Positions 34,827 through 43,204 of a DNA stretch of 64,000 nucleotides are shown piece after piece. Location of the stretch: assembly GCA_021776735.1 (NCBI GenBank), contig JAJFFH010000037.1, positions 1 to 64,000 of the forward strand, given 5' to 3'. The stretch comes from Planctomycetota bacterium. Its GTDB lineage: Bacteria; Planctomycetota; PLA2. Positions within the stretch are counted from its first letter, which is position 1; each line of letters opens with the position of its first letter. Under the pieces are notes generated by a model. It searched no databases. It saw only the letters and a list, made by a program, of their open reading frames with translations, and was not told where the DNA came from. The position numbers were made by a program, and so were the translations under genes.

Positions 34827-35857
34827 GCGGGTGCGACCACGCGCGCGGGACGCACAAGCCAGCCCCGGCGATTGCTCTTGCGCAGGCCAAGCCACCACGC
34901 GAACAGCGCGGTCGTGACGGCGCGCGAAACGAAAGGAAACCACGCGGTCCAGATGCCGGTCATATCGACAAGCATGCCGTCGCCGGGAAACGGCCCCCAG
35001 CCGAATAGCGCGGGCAGCCGGTACCAGTAGTAGCAGGCGACCGCGGCGGCAGCGAACCAGTGGTTGGCGCGCCGGCCGGCGAGCCGGTAGACCGCGAGAG
35101 TCGCGGCGGCGCCCAGCAGCGGATAGGCATAGGCGATTCCGGCGTGCGACCAGCCGGCGGCGCCCGCGTAGTCGGGCACCTGGAACCAGCCCCAAACGAA
35201 TCCGGGGAATCCGCCGATCATGAGCGTGCGCGCGAGGCCACGGACGCGGCCGTTCGGGACCGGCACAAAGCCGACGTCCGCGGTGGAATCGACACACGGT
35301 TGGGTGCAGGAAAAACACTCCGTGCAGTGCGCGTTGCGCGGCACGACTACGGGCGCGGAACCGTACAGCCGCTCAACGGCGTGGACCGGACAGGTGCCGG
35401 AACACCAGCCGCTCTTCCATTCAAACACGGCGCCCATGAACACGGCGACGGCAGCCAGCGCTGCGATCAACAGCGCCGTGGCCGGCCCGTTCAGGTCGAA
35501 CACGATGTGGCGCAACGGAACGAGCGCAAACAGCAAGACGACCCCGCTCAGCAGAAGACGCCCCTGCCAGACATAGGGAACCTTGCGGCGCGTACTCTCG
35601 CCTGTCCGGCGGCTGAACAGTCCCACCTTGCGGCTGAACAGGGCCGTCGAGGCAAGCGGACAGACGTTGCGCCAGACCCCCGGCACAAAGACAACCACGG
35701 CGGGAGCGACCGGGATGAGCACATTCCAAAACGCATGCAGCCCGATGGTCGGCGCCCCGAGCAACGCGACGAAGATCGCGACGCCAACCAGCCAGACCGC
35801 GATCTGCACCGCCCTCCACGCGCGGCGTTCCCGGGGTGAAACTGTCTCCCCGCTCAT
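34823..35857 (-). CDS. Membrane-bound 4Fe-4S (NapH/polyferredoxin-like) protein
   Basis: 344 residues with about eight membrane helices. Conserved elements are WNVLIPVAPAVVVFVPGVWR followed by NVCPLAS, FEWKSGWCSGTCPVHAVERL, and CTECFSCTQPC, giving Cys sets able to hold [4Fe-4S] clusters on the membrane surface, as in NapH, NosR and related electron-transfer proteins. It follows actF after 54 bp and is coupled to the radical SAM-like gene. It may pass quinol electrons to an unidentified acceptor. I cannot place it in a named subfamily. Confidence 0.65.
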   Translation of the reverse strand: MSGETVSPRERRAWRAVQIAVWLVGVAIFVALLGAPTIGLHAFWNVLIPVAPAVVVFVPGVWRNVCPLASTALFSRKVGLFSRRTGESTRRKVPYVWQGRLLLSGVVLLFALVPLRHIVFDLNGPATALLIAALAAVAVFMGAVFEWKSGWCSGTCPVHAVERLYGSAPVVVPRNAHCTECFSCTQPCVDSTADVGFVPVPNGRVRGLARTLMIGGFPGFVWGWFQVPDYAGAAGWSHAGIAYAYPLLGAAATLAVYRLAGRRANHWFAAAAVACYYWYRLPALFGWGPFPGDGMLVDMTGIWTAWFPFVSRAVTTALFAWWLGLRKSNRRGWLVRPARVVAPA

Positions 35858-35911
35858 ACCGCTACAAACCCGGGCAAGCGGGGCGAGTTCCGGCGAAGCC
35901 AGGGACGACCG

Positions 35912-37093
35912 TCAATTGTGATAGTGCAGGCTCTCCGCCAGCATGGGGTCGCGGGACGGGACCGCGGGAACACGCTGGACAACCTTGAACAGCAAGATCA
36001 CGGCGACCGGCAGCATCGCCGCCAGGGCACCGATCTCCCAGACGCCGAAGCGCGGGGTATCGGAGATTCCCGGCTGAACGAGCAGGAACAGGTCCAGCCC
36101 CCGCCCCCCCAACAACAACAGCGCGACCTTAAACATCACCGTCTCGTCGCGCTTCGCCGGACGCGGCAACAGCACGACAAACGGGATCAACCAGTTCACG
36201 ACGACGTTGGCGTACATGAGCGGACCCCAGGCGCCGTGAAAACGCGTGGCGTAGTACGACGTCTCCTCCGGCATGTTGGAGTACCAGATGAGCATGTACT
36301 GGCAAAACCAGATGTAGGCCCAAAAGATGGAGAAGCCGAACGTCAGTTTGCCCAGGTCGTGCAGGTGCTCGTCTCGCAATCCGGGGAGCAGGCCGCGACG
36401 CTTGAGCGTGATCGCGACGACCGTGATCGTGGCGAGACCGGCGAGGAAGAGGCCGGAGAAGCAGTAGACCCCAAACACCGTGCTGAACCAGTGCGCCTCG
36501 ATCGACATGATCCAGTCGAAGCTCGCGAACGAGAACGTGATCATGAAGAACGCCAGGAACAGGGTCGACAACACGACGTTGCGACCGGTCAGCCGCGGAT
36601 CCCCGGACTTGTCCTGCGCGCGCGACACCTTGCGGATCGCGAATGAAAAACCCAGCCAGACCAGCAGGTAGAAGACCGCGCGCCCAAAGAACGAGGCGGC
36701 GTTAAGCCAGGGGGCCTTGTGTTCGAGCAGCGCGTCGCCATGGGCGCCGCCCAGCCAGTGGTAGATCGCAGGCGCGCCGGCCAGGGCGACGACCATGCAC
36801 AGCACACCCAGGGGAAGGATGCCTGCCATCGCCTCCGGCACGCGGCGTAGCGCGACGTTCCAGCCCGCCTTCGTCACGTAGCCCAGGGCCACGAAGACGA
36901 GGCCGCCGAGTCCGATTCCCAGGACCCACAGCGCAGCCACGAGGACCGCGGCGCAGGTTCGTTCGGTGGAGATGATCCAGCCCGCGGCGGTCAGCAGACC
37001 ACCGAGCGCGGCGATCCGCCACAGGGTACGGGTGGCGCGCTCGCTCAGTCCGCAAACGTCCGACGGGCGAGGAGTTTTCGTGGTGCCGTTCAT
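35912..37093 (-). CDS. actF: Alternative complex III subunit ActF
   Basis: 393 residues with about ten membrane helices, of the quinol:cytochrome c oxidoreductase quinone-binding subunit 2 type. The middle helices carry FASFDWIMSIEAHWFSTVFG and FWAYIWFCQYMLIWYSNMPE, typical of ActF. ActF and ActC are paired membrane subunits of alternative complex III, which oxidises quinol in place of cytochrome bc1. ATG 37093 overlaps the actE stop as ATGA; the longer frame is not needed. A C5-G-C7 run (36098-36110) encodes LGGRG. Confidence 0.85.
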   Translation of the reverse strand: MNGTTKTPRPSDVCGLSERATRTLWRIAALGGLLTAAGWIISTERTCAAVLVAALWVLGIGLGGLVFVALGYVTKAGWNVALRRVPEAMAGILPLGVLCMVVALAGAPAIYHWLGGAHGDALLEHKAPWLNAASFFGRAVFYLLVWLGFSFAIRKVSRAQDKSGDPRLTGRNVVLSTLFLAFFMITFSFASFDWIMSIEAHWFSTVFGVYCFSGLFLAGLATITVVAITLKRRGLLPGLRDEHLHDLGKLTFGFSIFWAYIWFCQYMLIWYSNMPEETSYYATRFHGAWGPLMYANVVVNWLIPFVVLLPRPAKRDETVMFKVALLLLGGRGLDLFLLVQPGISDTPRFGVWEIGALAAMLPVAVILLFKVVQRVPAVPSRDPMLAESLHYHN

Positions 37094-37689
37094 CGTTTTT
37101 GCAGCGTCCGGACGTACCGGATCGCCCTCCACCGGTCCACGCGCGTGACCTGCGCTGCGTGCGCCGCCATGTTGCCCTGTCCGACCGTGATGATGCGGAA
37201 CATGTGTCCGTCACTCTTTTCCGCGGACCCGGGTAACAGGAGCGACGGCGGCGGCGGGACGCCACGCTTGGTGACCGGTCCGTCGCCGGCCCCCCCGGCT
37301 CCGTGGCAGGTGGCGCAGATAGCCTGAAAGACCTCGCGGCCCCGCGAGAGTTCGGCCGCGCTGCGTTGTTCAGGGACTGCCGGCGCAGCCAACGCGTTCC
37401 ACGCATCCTGCTGTGCCGCCGGAAGTTGCTTCCACTCGCGCGTCGTGTCCAGCAGCAAACCCCGACTCGACAGCGGCAGAAACCCGCGCGCGATCGTCCC
37501 GGGCACCGGCGGCTGAATCGTCTTGCCGTCGGGGAAGTTCTCGTTCTCGGCCTGGGCGTCGTACGGAATCGACGTGAGCATCTCGGGCAAGACCTCGAAG
37601 TTGCGCACGCGGTGATCGTTCACGCCGACGAAATGCAACGCGGCCACCACGACGATCGCGACAGCGAGGACTTTCTGTGTGCGGTTCAT
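37090..37689 (-). CDS. actE: Alternative complex III monoheme cytochrome c subunit ActE
   Basis: 199 residues. An N-terminal helix (VLAVAIVVVAALHFVGV) anchors or exports it. The heme motif is CATCH in REVFQAICATCHGAGGAGDG, and a Met ligand probably lies in GHMFRIITVGQGNM. The region FPDGKTIQPPVPGTIARGFL is characteristic of ActE proteins. It should relay electrons from the pentaheme subunit to soluble cytochrome c or a terminal enzyme. It overlaps neighbours by 4 bp on both sides. Confidence 0.85.
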   Translation of the reverse strand: MNRTQKVLAVAIVVVAALHFVGVNDHRVRNFEVLPEMLTSIPYDAQAENENFPDGKTIQPPVPGTIARGFLPLSSRGLLLDTTREWKQLPAAQQDAWNALAAPAVPEQRSAAELSRGREVFQAICATCHGAGGAGDGPVTKRGVPPPPSLLLPGSAEKSDGHMFRIITVGQGNMAAHAAQVTRVDRWRAIRYVRTLQKR

Positions 37690-38324
37690 GAGCGCCCCTC
37701 CTCACCCTGCGCCACCGGATCGCCGGCCTCTTCCGGTCGGCTCGCCTCCGCGGGCGCGCTCGACGGCTCCGGCCCCGACGGATCTCGCGACTCGAGTTGC
37801 GCGCGATGCTCGAGTTCCTCGTGCACCTCGACCGCGCCGAACTCGCGAAGCAGGTTCGCCAGCTCGTCCGGAGGCCGGCCGGCCCCGGCGCTGGCCACGA
37901 CCAGGACAAACCGATCGTCGGTCACGCGCTCAGCGGGCAGACGCGGCGCCCGCCCCGGAATCAGACCGCAGCGAATCAGCATCGCGGCGACGACGCCGAG
38001 GCCCGCGAACAGGATCGTGCCCTCGAACGCGACGGGCACGAACGCGGGCCACGAGTTCCACGGCTTGCCGCCGACGTTTATGGGCCAGTCCACGGCCGAG
38101 CTCCAGTACTGAAACCAGGTCATGAAGACGAGACCGAAGAGGCCGCAGAAAAAACAGACCCATGTCAGCCGCGACGCCCGCAGACCCATCGCGCGGTCGA
38201 GTCCGTGCACGGCGAACGGCGTAAACGCGTCAATGATGCGATAGCCCTTGTCGCGCACCGCTTGCGTCGCGCGCAGCAGTTCGTCGTCGCGCTCGAACGC
38301 GGCCCAATGAATGCGAGCACTCAT
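37686..38324 (-). CDS. actD: Alternative complex III subunit ActD (DUF3341 family)
   Basis: 212 residues. The soluble N-terminus (AFERDDELLRATQAVRDKGY, RIIDAFTPFAVHGLDRAMGL) and two membrane helices (WVCFFCGLFGLVFMTWFQYW; PVAFEGTILFAGLGVVAAML) with INVGGKPWNSWPAFVP between them are diagnostic of ActD. It ends in an acidic, Pro-rich tail of about 40 residues longer than I expect for the family. ATG 38324 overlaps the actC stop by 4 bp. Confidence 0.85.
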   Translation of the reverse strand: MSARIHWAAFERDDELLRATQAVRDKGYRIIDAFTPFAVHGLDRAMGLRASRLTWVCFFCGLFGLVFMTWFQYWSSAVDWPINVGGKPWNSWPAFVPVAFEGTILFAGLGVVAAMLIRCGLIPGRAPRLPAERVTDDRFVLVVASAGAGRPPDELANLLREFGAVEVHEELEHRAQLESRDPSGPEPSSAPAEASRPEEAGDPVAQGEEGRS

Positions 38325-39760
38325 GCGTTCGCCTCCTCCGTCTGCCCGTTCACAGTCGAGTCGGCGGCGCCGTCGCCCCCGCCCCCCCCTGACCCAACTT
38401 CTTGGGGCTTTTTCTGAGCCCACTGCGATACGCCCTTGATCTCGCCGATGGCGATGACGGGCAGGAACCGGCAGAACAGGAAGAACAGGGTGAAGAACAG
38501 ACCGAAGCTGCCGATCAGCGTCACCACTTCGATCAGGGTCGGCTTGTACGACGCCCACGATGACGGCAGGAAGTCTCGATGCAGCGAGGTGACGATGATC
38601 ACGAAGCGCTCGAACCACATGCCGACGTTTATCAGCAGGCTGAGGCCGAATACCAGGGCGAGGTTCTGGCGGATGCGCCCCGACCAAAACAGCTGCGGCA
38701 CGATCACGTTGCAGCTCACCATGATCCAGTACGCCCAGGCGAACGGCCCGAGCGCGCGGTTCATGAAGACGAACTGCTCGTACGGGTTGCCCGAGTACCA
38801 GGCGATGAAGAACTCGGTGGCGTACGCCAGGCCGACGATGCCGCCCATGCCGATGATCAGCTTGCACATCGAGCCGACGTGGCCCTTCGTGATGTAGTTC
38901 TCGAGGCGCATGACCTTGCGCGCGACGAGCATCAGGGTCAGCACCATCGACAGGCCCGAGAAGATCGCGCCCGCCACGAAGTACGGCGGGAAGATCGTCG
39001 TGTGCCACCCGGGGATCACCGACGTGGCGAAGTCGAAGCTGACGATGGTGTGCACGGAAAACACCAGCGGTGTCGCCAACCCCGCCAACAGCAGGTACAC
39101 GACCTCGTAGCGTTGCCACGTGCGTGCCGAGCCGTTCCAGCCCAGGCTCAGGAACGAGAACACCTTCTTCTTCAGGCCGCGGAACCGGTCGCGCAGGGTC
39201 GCGAAGTCGGGAATCAGGCCGACGTACCAAAACGTCGCCGAGATGATGAAGTAGGTCGAGATCGCGATCACGTCCCAAAACAGGGGCGAGCGCCAGTTGA
39301 TCCAGAGCGAGCCGCGCAGGTTCGGATACGGCATCGGCCAGAACGCCAGCCAGGGCCGGCCCATGTGGATCAGTGGGAAGAGCGCTGCGCACAACACCGC
39401 GAAGATCGTCATCGCCTCGGCGGAGCGGTTGACGGCGGTGCGCCAGCGCTGGCGAAACAAGAACAGCACCGCGCTGATGAGCGTGCCCGCGTGGCCGATG
39501 CCGACCCAGAACACGAAGTTCGTGATGTCGAACGCCCAGCCGACCGTGCGGTTGAGTCCCCACGTGCCGATGCCGGTCGAGATGGTGTACCCGATGGCGA
39601 GCATCCCGAGCAGGAGCGCGGTGCCGCTGATGCCGATGCCGAGGTACCAGAGCCGGGTCGGCTTGCCCTCGAGCGGTCGCGCAATGTCGGCCGTGATCTC
39701 GGCGTACGAGACGGGTCGAGCGGTCAGCGGTTCGCGCAGTTCCGAAACGGCATCAGACAT
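38321..39760 (-). CDS. actC: Alternative complex III subunit ActC (NrfD-type)
   Basis: 479 residues with about ten helices, of the NrfD/PsrC superfamily. Characteristic parts are WGLNRTVGWAFDITNFVFWV, GIGHAGTLISAVLFLFRQRW, SVHTIVSFDFATSVIPGWHT and YSGNPYEQFVFMNRALGPFA. It is the main quinol-binding membrane subunit of alternative complex III. The C-terminal tail is Gly-rich (SGGGGGDG) because of a C5-G-C8 run at 38376-38389. It overlaps actB by 8 bp. Confidence 0.88.
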   Translation of the reverse strand: MSDAVSELREPLTARPVSYAEITADIARPLEGKPTRLWYLGIGISGTALLLGMLAIGYTISTGIGTWGLNRTVGWAFDITNFVFWVGIGHAGTLISAVLFLFRQRWRTAVNRSAEAMTIFAVLCAALFPLIHMGRPWLAFWPMPYPNLRGSLWINWRSPLFWDVIAISTYFIISATFWYVGLIPDFATLRDRFRGLKKKVFSFLSLGWNGSARTWQRYEVVYLLLAGLATPLVFSVHTIVSFDFATSVIPGWHTTIFPPYFVAGAIFSGLSMVLTLMLVARKVMRLENYITKGHVGSMCKLIIGMGGIVGLAYATEFFIAWYSGNPYEQFVFMNRALGPFAWAYWIMVSCNVIVPQLFWSGRIRQNLALVFGLSLLINVGMWFERFVIIVTSLHRDFLPSSWASYKPTLIEVVTLIGSFGLFFTLFFLFCRFLPVIAIGEIKGVSQWAQKKPQEVGSGGGGGDGAADSTVNGQTEEANA

Positions 39761-42581
39761 CGCGGTTTCTCACCAGCGACAGGTAGCCGACGCTGGGCTT
39801 GGTGTTGAGTTCCTCGAGCAGGCGGTACTGGCGCCGATCCGTCCACGCCTTCGAAACGGCGCTGTCGGGATCGTTGCGGTCCCCGAACACGAGCGCGTCG
39901 GCGGGACACGACTGCACGCACGCGGGCGAAATGTCCCCGTCGCGCAGCGGCCGCCCCTCGCGTTTGGCCTCGGCCTTCGCCTCGGTGATCCGCTGGACGC
40001 AAAACGAACACTTCTCCATGATGCCGCGCGACCGCACGACCACGTCGGGATTCAGGGACGCGTTGGCGAGCCGGTCGTCGTGCGGGTAGTCGAACCAGTT
40101 GAAGCGCCGCACCTTGTACGGACAGTTGTTGGCGCAGTAGCGCGTCCCGACACAGCGGTTGTACACCTGCTGGTTGAGCCCCTCGCTGCTCTGCACGGTC
40201 GCCAGCACCGGACAAACGGTTTCGCACGGCGCGTTGTCGCACTGCTGGCACATCACCGGCTGATGCGCGACGTCGCCGTCGTCACGATAACGATCGATCC
40301 GTATCCAGTGCATCTCGCGCGCCCGCGCCACCTCGTCCTTGCCGACGACCGGAACGTTGTTCTCCGCCTGGCAGCCGATCACACACGCCGAACAGCCGGT
40401 GCACGCGCTGAGGTCGGCGGTCAGCGCCCAGTGGTGACCCTTGAAGCGATGGTCGTCGGGCCATAGATCGACACTCCCGCCGTGGGAACCGTGAGCTTCT
40501 TCCGGGGAAGCGGACGGACGGCGATGCTCCTTGAGCGTGGTCTCGTGAACCATCGGGCGCTTGTCGCCGCCGAGTTCCTCGGGAACCGTGAGCGACTGGT
40601 ACGGCTGCGTGCACGCGAGTACTCGCCGTCCGTTTGCTGTTTTCACGGCGACGCGTGCCTTCCCGCGCAACACGGCCGCGTTCTTCCCAACGAACTCGCC
40701 GTCTTCGACGGTGGGATCACCCTCGAGCCAGTCCGGCCCGACGTGCGCAAACCGGTCGGTCCCCTTGCGCCCGTAGCCAAGTGCAATCGCCACAACGTCG
40801 TCGTGCTGGCCGGGCTGGATGTGCACGGGCAGCTTCACGCCGCCCGCGTCCACGAGGTCACCCTCCTTCACGTCGAGCCGCGACGCCGCAGTCGCGGACA
40901 GGCACGCGTAGTTGTCCCACACGATCTTGGTGACCGGGTCGGGCAACTCGTGCAGCCACGGATTGTTCGCGTGGCGCCCGTCGAGCATGCCGGTCTTGGC
41001 GTAGAGCACCAGCGCCAACCCTTCGGTTCCGGGTTCACGCGCGGAGGCACGCAGGGTGCTCGCGGCAGGCGGCTTGACGCGCACGGTCGCGGGCTTGAGT
41101 TTTGCAAACCCGTCGTGCACGGCTTTCGCCCAAAAGGTATCGAACGATCCGGCACCCGCGCCGGCTCGGGGCAGCAGCGCTTGTTTCCACGTCGCCCGCA
41201 TCAGGTCGTACGCCGAGGAAGCATCGCCGTCCGTTCCTCCGGTCCAAATGTTCAGGCTGTCCACAAGCGCGCGGGTCTGAAACAGCGGCGCGACCAGTGG
41301 CTGCGAGACGGTGACGATTCCATCGACGGCCTCGGCGTCGCCCCAGCTCTCGAGCGGATGGTGGTCCGGACACACGAACTGCGCCTTCGACGCGGTCTCA
41401 TCGTCGTGCCCCGCAAAGCTCACGACCGTGTTCACCTTGGTCAAGTCGAGCAGCCCCGGCCGGTCATAGGTCGGGTTGCACTGCGCGACGAAAAGAAGGC
41501 CGACTGCACCCGCCCGAATCTCCCGTTGCAAGGCGAGAAGGTCCGTATCGCTGCCCTGGCTTTGGTGGGACAGTCGGCCCGTTTCTAACGTCGTTTCGTA
41601 GTTGCCGAGCTGCGTGTTGATCCACGCGACGGTCTTTTGCGCGTCGGCGTCGTCGAGGCCGCAGACGATCAACGTCGTGCCGCGGTCAGCAGCGGTCAGG
41701 CGCGCGGCGAGTTCCTTGATCTCCGGCTTCGGCGTTGCCGTCAGCGGAATGCTCGCGCCGGTGCGGCGTGCCACAGCCACGGCGAGTTCGCTGATCGCGT
41801 CGCGCAGCCCGTCCGGACTGCGGACGAACCGCCGGTCGGCGTTCGCGCCCGTCAGGGACACGCGCGCCTCGAACTGGACGTGGTAGGAATGCCGTCCGTC
41901 CTCTTCCAGCGATCGACCGGCGCGGTAGTCACGCGTGTACTCGACCGGGGAAATCCAGGTGGCCAGGAAATCGGCGTCGAAGCCGACGATTACGTCCGCG
42001 CGGTCGAAGCGCGGCCGCGGCAGCGCCCGTGTGCCCAGCATCTTCTCGTACACGTCGAGCTGCGCGCTGCTGGACAGCGCGTCGTACTGCACATGCTGGA
42101 AGTTGCCGAATCGCGCGCCGAAGCTGCGGATCGCGGCGAGCACCGTCGGGCTGTGGATCGTCCCCGTCAGGAAACGGACGGCCGTGCCGGACCCGCGGGC
42201 GGCTTCGATCCCTGCGCGCACCTCGGCATCGACGCGCTTCCAGTCCACCGCCTCTCCGCGGCTGCGCGGGCCGTGCAGGCGATGCGAATCGTACAGCGAC
42301 AAGACGGACGCCTGGCCGGTCGCGCACAGCCCGCCCTTCGACAGGGGGTGCGCGGGGTTGCCCTCGAGCTTCACCGGGCGGCCGTCGCGGCTGCGCGCGA
42401 GCACGCCGCAACCGGCCGCACATCCGGAACATCCGGTCGCGTACCAGACCGCGCGGCCGGGCACGCGCTCCTCGTGCGGAACAAGCAGCGGGATCGCTTT
42501 TTGATCCAGACCGCGCGAACAGGCGGCCAGCATGGAAAAGCCAGAAAGCTTGAGGAAGGAACGGCGGGTCGGGCTGGTCAT
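39753..42581 (-). CDS. actB: Alternative complex III iron-sulfur subunit ActB (MopB-like plus ferredoxin domain)
   Basis: 942 residues from ATG 42581, coupled to actA by ATGA. A Tat-type signal (TRRSFLKLSG) exports it. Residues about 60-670 are a molybdopterin-oxidoreductase-like domain (YATGCSGCAAGCGVLARSRD) that in ActB proteins lacks the cofactor. The C-terminal 230 residues are ferredoxin-like with four clusters (CTGCSACVIGCQAENNVPVV; MCQQCDNAPCETVCP; RYCANNCPYKVRRFNWFDYP; CSFCVQRITEAKAEAKREGR). Two full motif copies (40514 and 41222) and one near copy (40621) fall in linkers, read as EHRRPSA and GTDGDASS. It transfers electrons from quinol to the hemes. Confidence 0.88.
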   Translation of the reverse strand: MTSPTRRSFLKLSGFSMLAACSRGLDQKAIPLLVPHEERVPGRAVWYATGCSGCAAGCGVLARSRDGRPVKLEGNPAHPLSKGGLCATGQASVLSLYDSHRLHGPRSRGEAVDWKRVDAEVRAGIEAARGSGTAVRFLTGTIHSPTVLAAIRSFGARFGNFQHVQYDALSSSAQLDVYEKMLGTRALPRPRFDRADVIVGFDADFLATWISPVEYTRDYRAGRSLEEDGRHSYHVQFEARVSLTGANADRRFVRSPDGLRDAISELAVAVARRTGASIPLTATPKPEIKELAARLTAADRGTTLIVCGLDDADAQKTVAWINTQLGNYETTLETGRLSHQSQGSDTDLLALQREIRAGAVGLLFVAQCNPTYDRPGLLDLTKVNTVVSFAGHDDETASKAQFVCPDHHPLESWGDAEAVDGIVTVSQPLVAPLFQTRALVDSLNIWTGGTDGDASSAYDLMRATWKQALLPRAGAGAGSFDTFWAKAVHDGFAKLKPATVRVKPPAASTLRASAREPGTEGLALVLYAKTGMLDGRHANNPWLHELPDPVTKIVWDNYACLSATAASRLDVKEGDLVDAGGVKLPVHIQPGQHDDVVAIALGYGRKGTDRFAHVGPDWLEGDPTVEDGEFVGKNAAVLRGKARVAVKTANGRRVLACTQPYQSLTVPEELGGDKRPMVHETTLKEHRRPSASPEEAHGSHGGSVDLWPDDHRFKGHHWALTADLSACTGCSACVIGCQAENNVPVVGKDEVARAREMHWIRIDRYRDDGDVAHQPVMCQQCDNAPCETVCPVLATVQSSEGLNQQVYNRCVGTRYCANNCPYKVRRFNWFDYPHDDRLANASLNPDVVVRSRGIMEKCSFCVQRITEAKAEAKREGRPLRDGDISPACVQSCPADALVFGDRNDPDSAVSKAWTDRRQYRLLEELNTKPSVGYLSLVRNRDV
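40514..40526 (+). repeat. Dispersed motif copy (AGCGG subtype)
   Basis: Exact 13-mer antisense to actB in the linker before the ferredoxin domain (protein reads KEHRRPSASPEE). Followed by C. A near copy, TCGCCGTCCGTTTGCT, lies 100 bp away at 40623-40638. Confidence 0.88.
41222..41234 (-). repeat. Dispersed motif copy (GGAGGA flank)
   Basis: Exact 13-mer on the minus (coding) strand of actB, read as T-D-G-D in WTGGTDGDASSAYD, a loop of the MopB-like domain. Followed by C. Confidence 0.9.
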
Positions 42582-43204
42582 TGGTGGCACGCTCCGCAGT
42601 CCAGGGTGGCCTTTTTCTTGCGGTGGCAGTCGACGCACGACCCCATGAGCAGCGTCGAGTGCTGCCGCATGCGCTCCATCGTCTCGACCGGCCCGTGGCA
42701 GTCCTGGCACGCCACGCTGGCTGTAATGTGCGAACGGTGGTCGAAGCGCACGAAATCCGGGACCTTGTGGACCTGCATCCACGCGATCGGATCGCGCTCG
42801 AGCTTCGGATCGCGCTCGCGCTTGTCGTTGAGTCCGAGCGCGCGATAGATTTTTCGAATCTCCGGCGACACGACGAGTTCGGGCTTGCGATTCGCCGCCT
42901 CGGCCTTCTTGGCTTCCGCCAGCACATCCGCCCGCGGAGCGGAAACCGACGTGTGGCAGTTCATGCAGATCCCGGCGGGCGGGATGCCCGCGTGCGGACT
43001 CTGCTCGGCGCCGACGTGGCAATACCGACAATCGATGCCCAGCTCGCCCGCGTGCAACCGGTGCGAGTACGCAATCGGCTGCGTCGGCGAGTAGCCCTGG
43101 TGGTTGCCGGGGACCCGCAGCGCGCTCAGCCGCGTTGCCAGCGAGACCAGCGCTAGCGCGAGGCCCACGAGCAGGGTAATGGTGCCGACCCGGGTGCGAT
43201 ACAT
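42578..43204 (-). CDS. actA: Alternative complex III pentaheme cytochrome c subunit ActA
   Basis: 208 residues from ATG 43204. An N-terminal helix (TITLLVGLALALVSLATRL) is followed by five CxxCH motifs (CRYCH, CMNCH, CQDCH, CVDCH, CGACH), matching the pentaheme ActA. The sequence QPIAYSHRLHAGELGIDCRY is typical for the class. It is a periplasmic membrane-attached subunit that takes electrons from ActB. Its start overlaps the upstream narK stop by one base, which ties complex III to the nitrate genes in a single transcript. Confidence 0.9.
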   Translation of the reverse strand: MYRTRVGTITLLVGLALALVSLATRLSALRVPGNHQGYSPTQPIAYSHRLHAGELGIDCRYCHVGAEQSPHAGIPPAGICMNCHTSVSAPRADVLAEAKKAEAANRKPELVVSPEIRKIYRALGLNDKRERDPKLERDPIAWMQVHKVPDFVRFDHRSHITASVACQDCHGPVETMERMRQHSTLLMGSCVDCHRKKKATLDCGACHQ

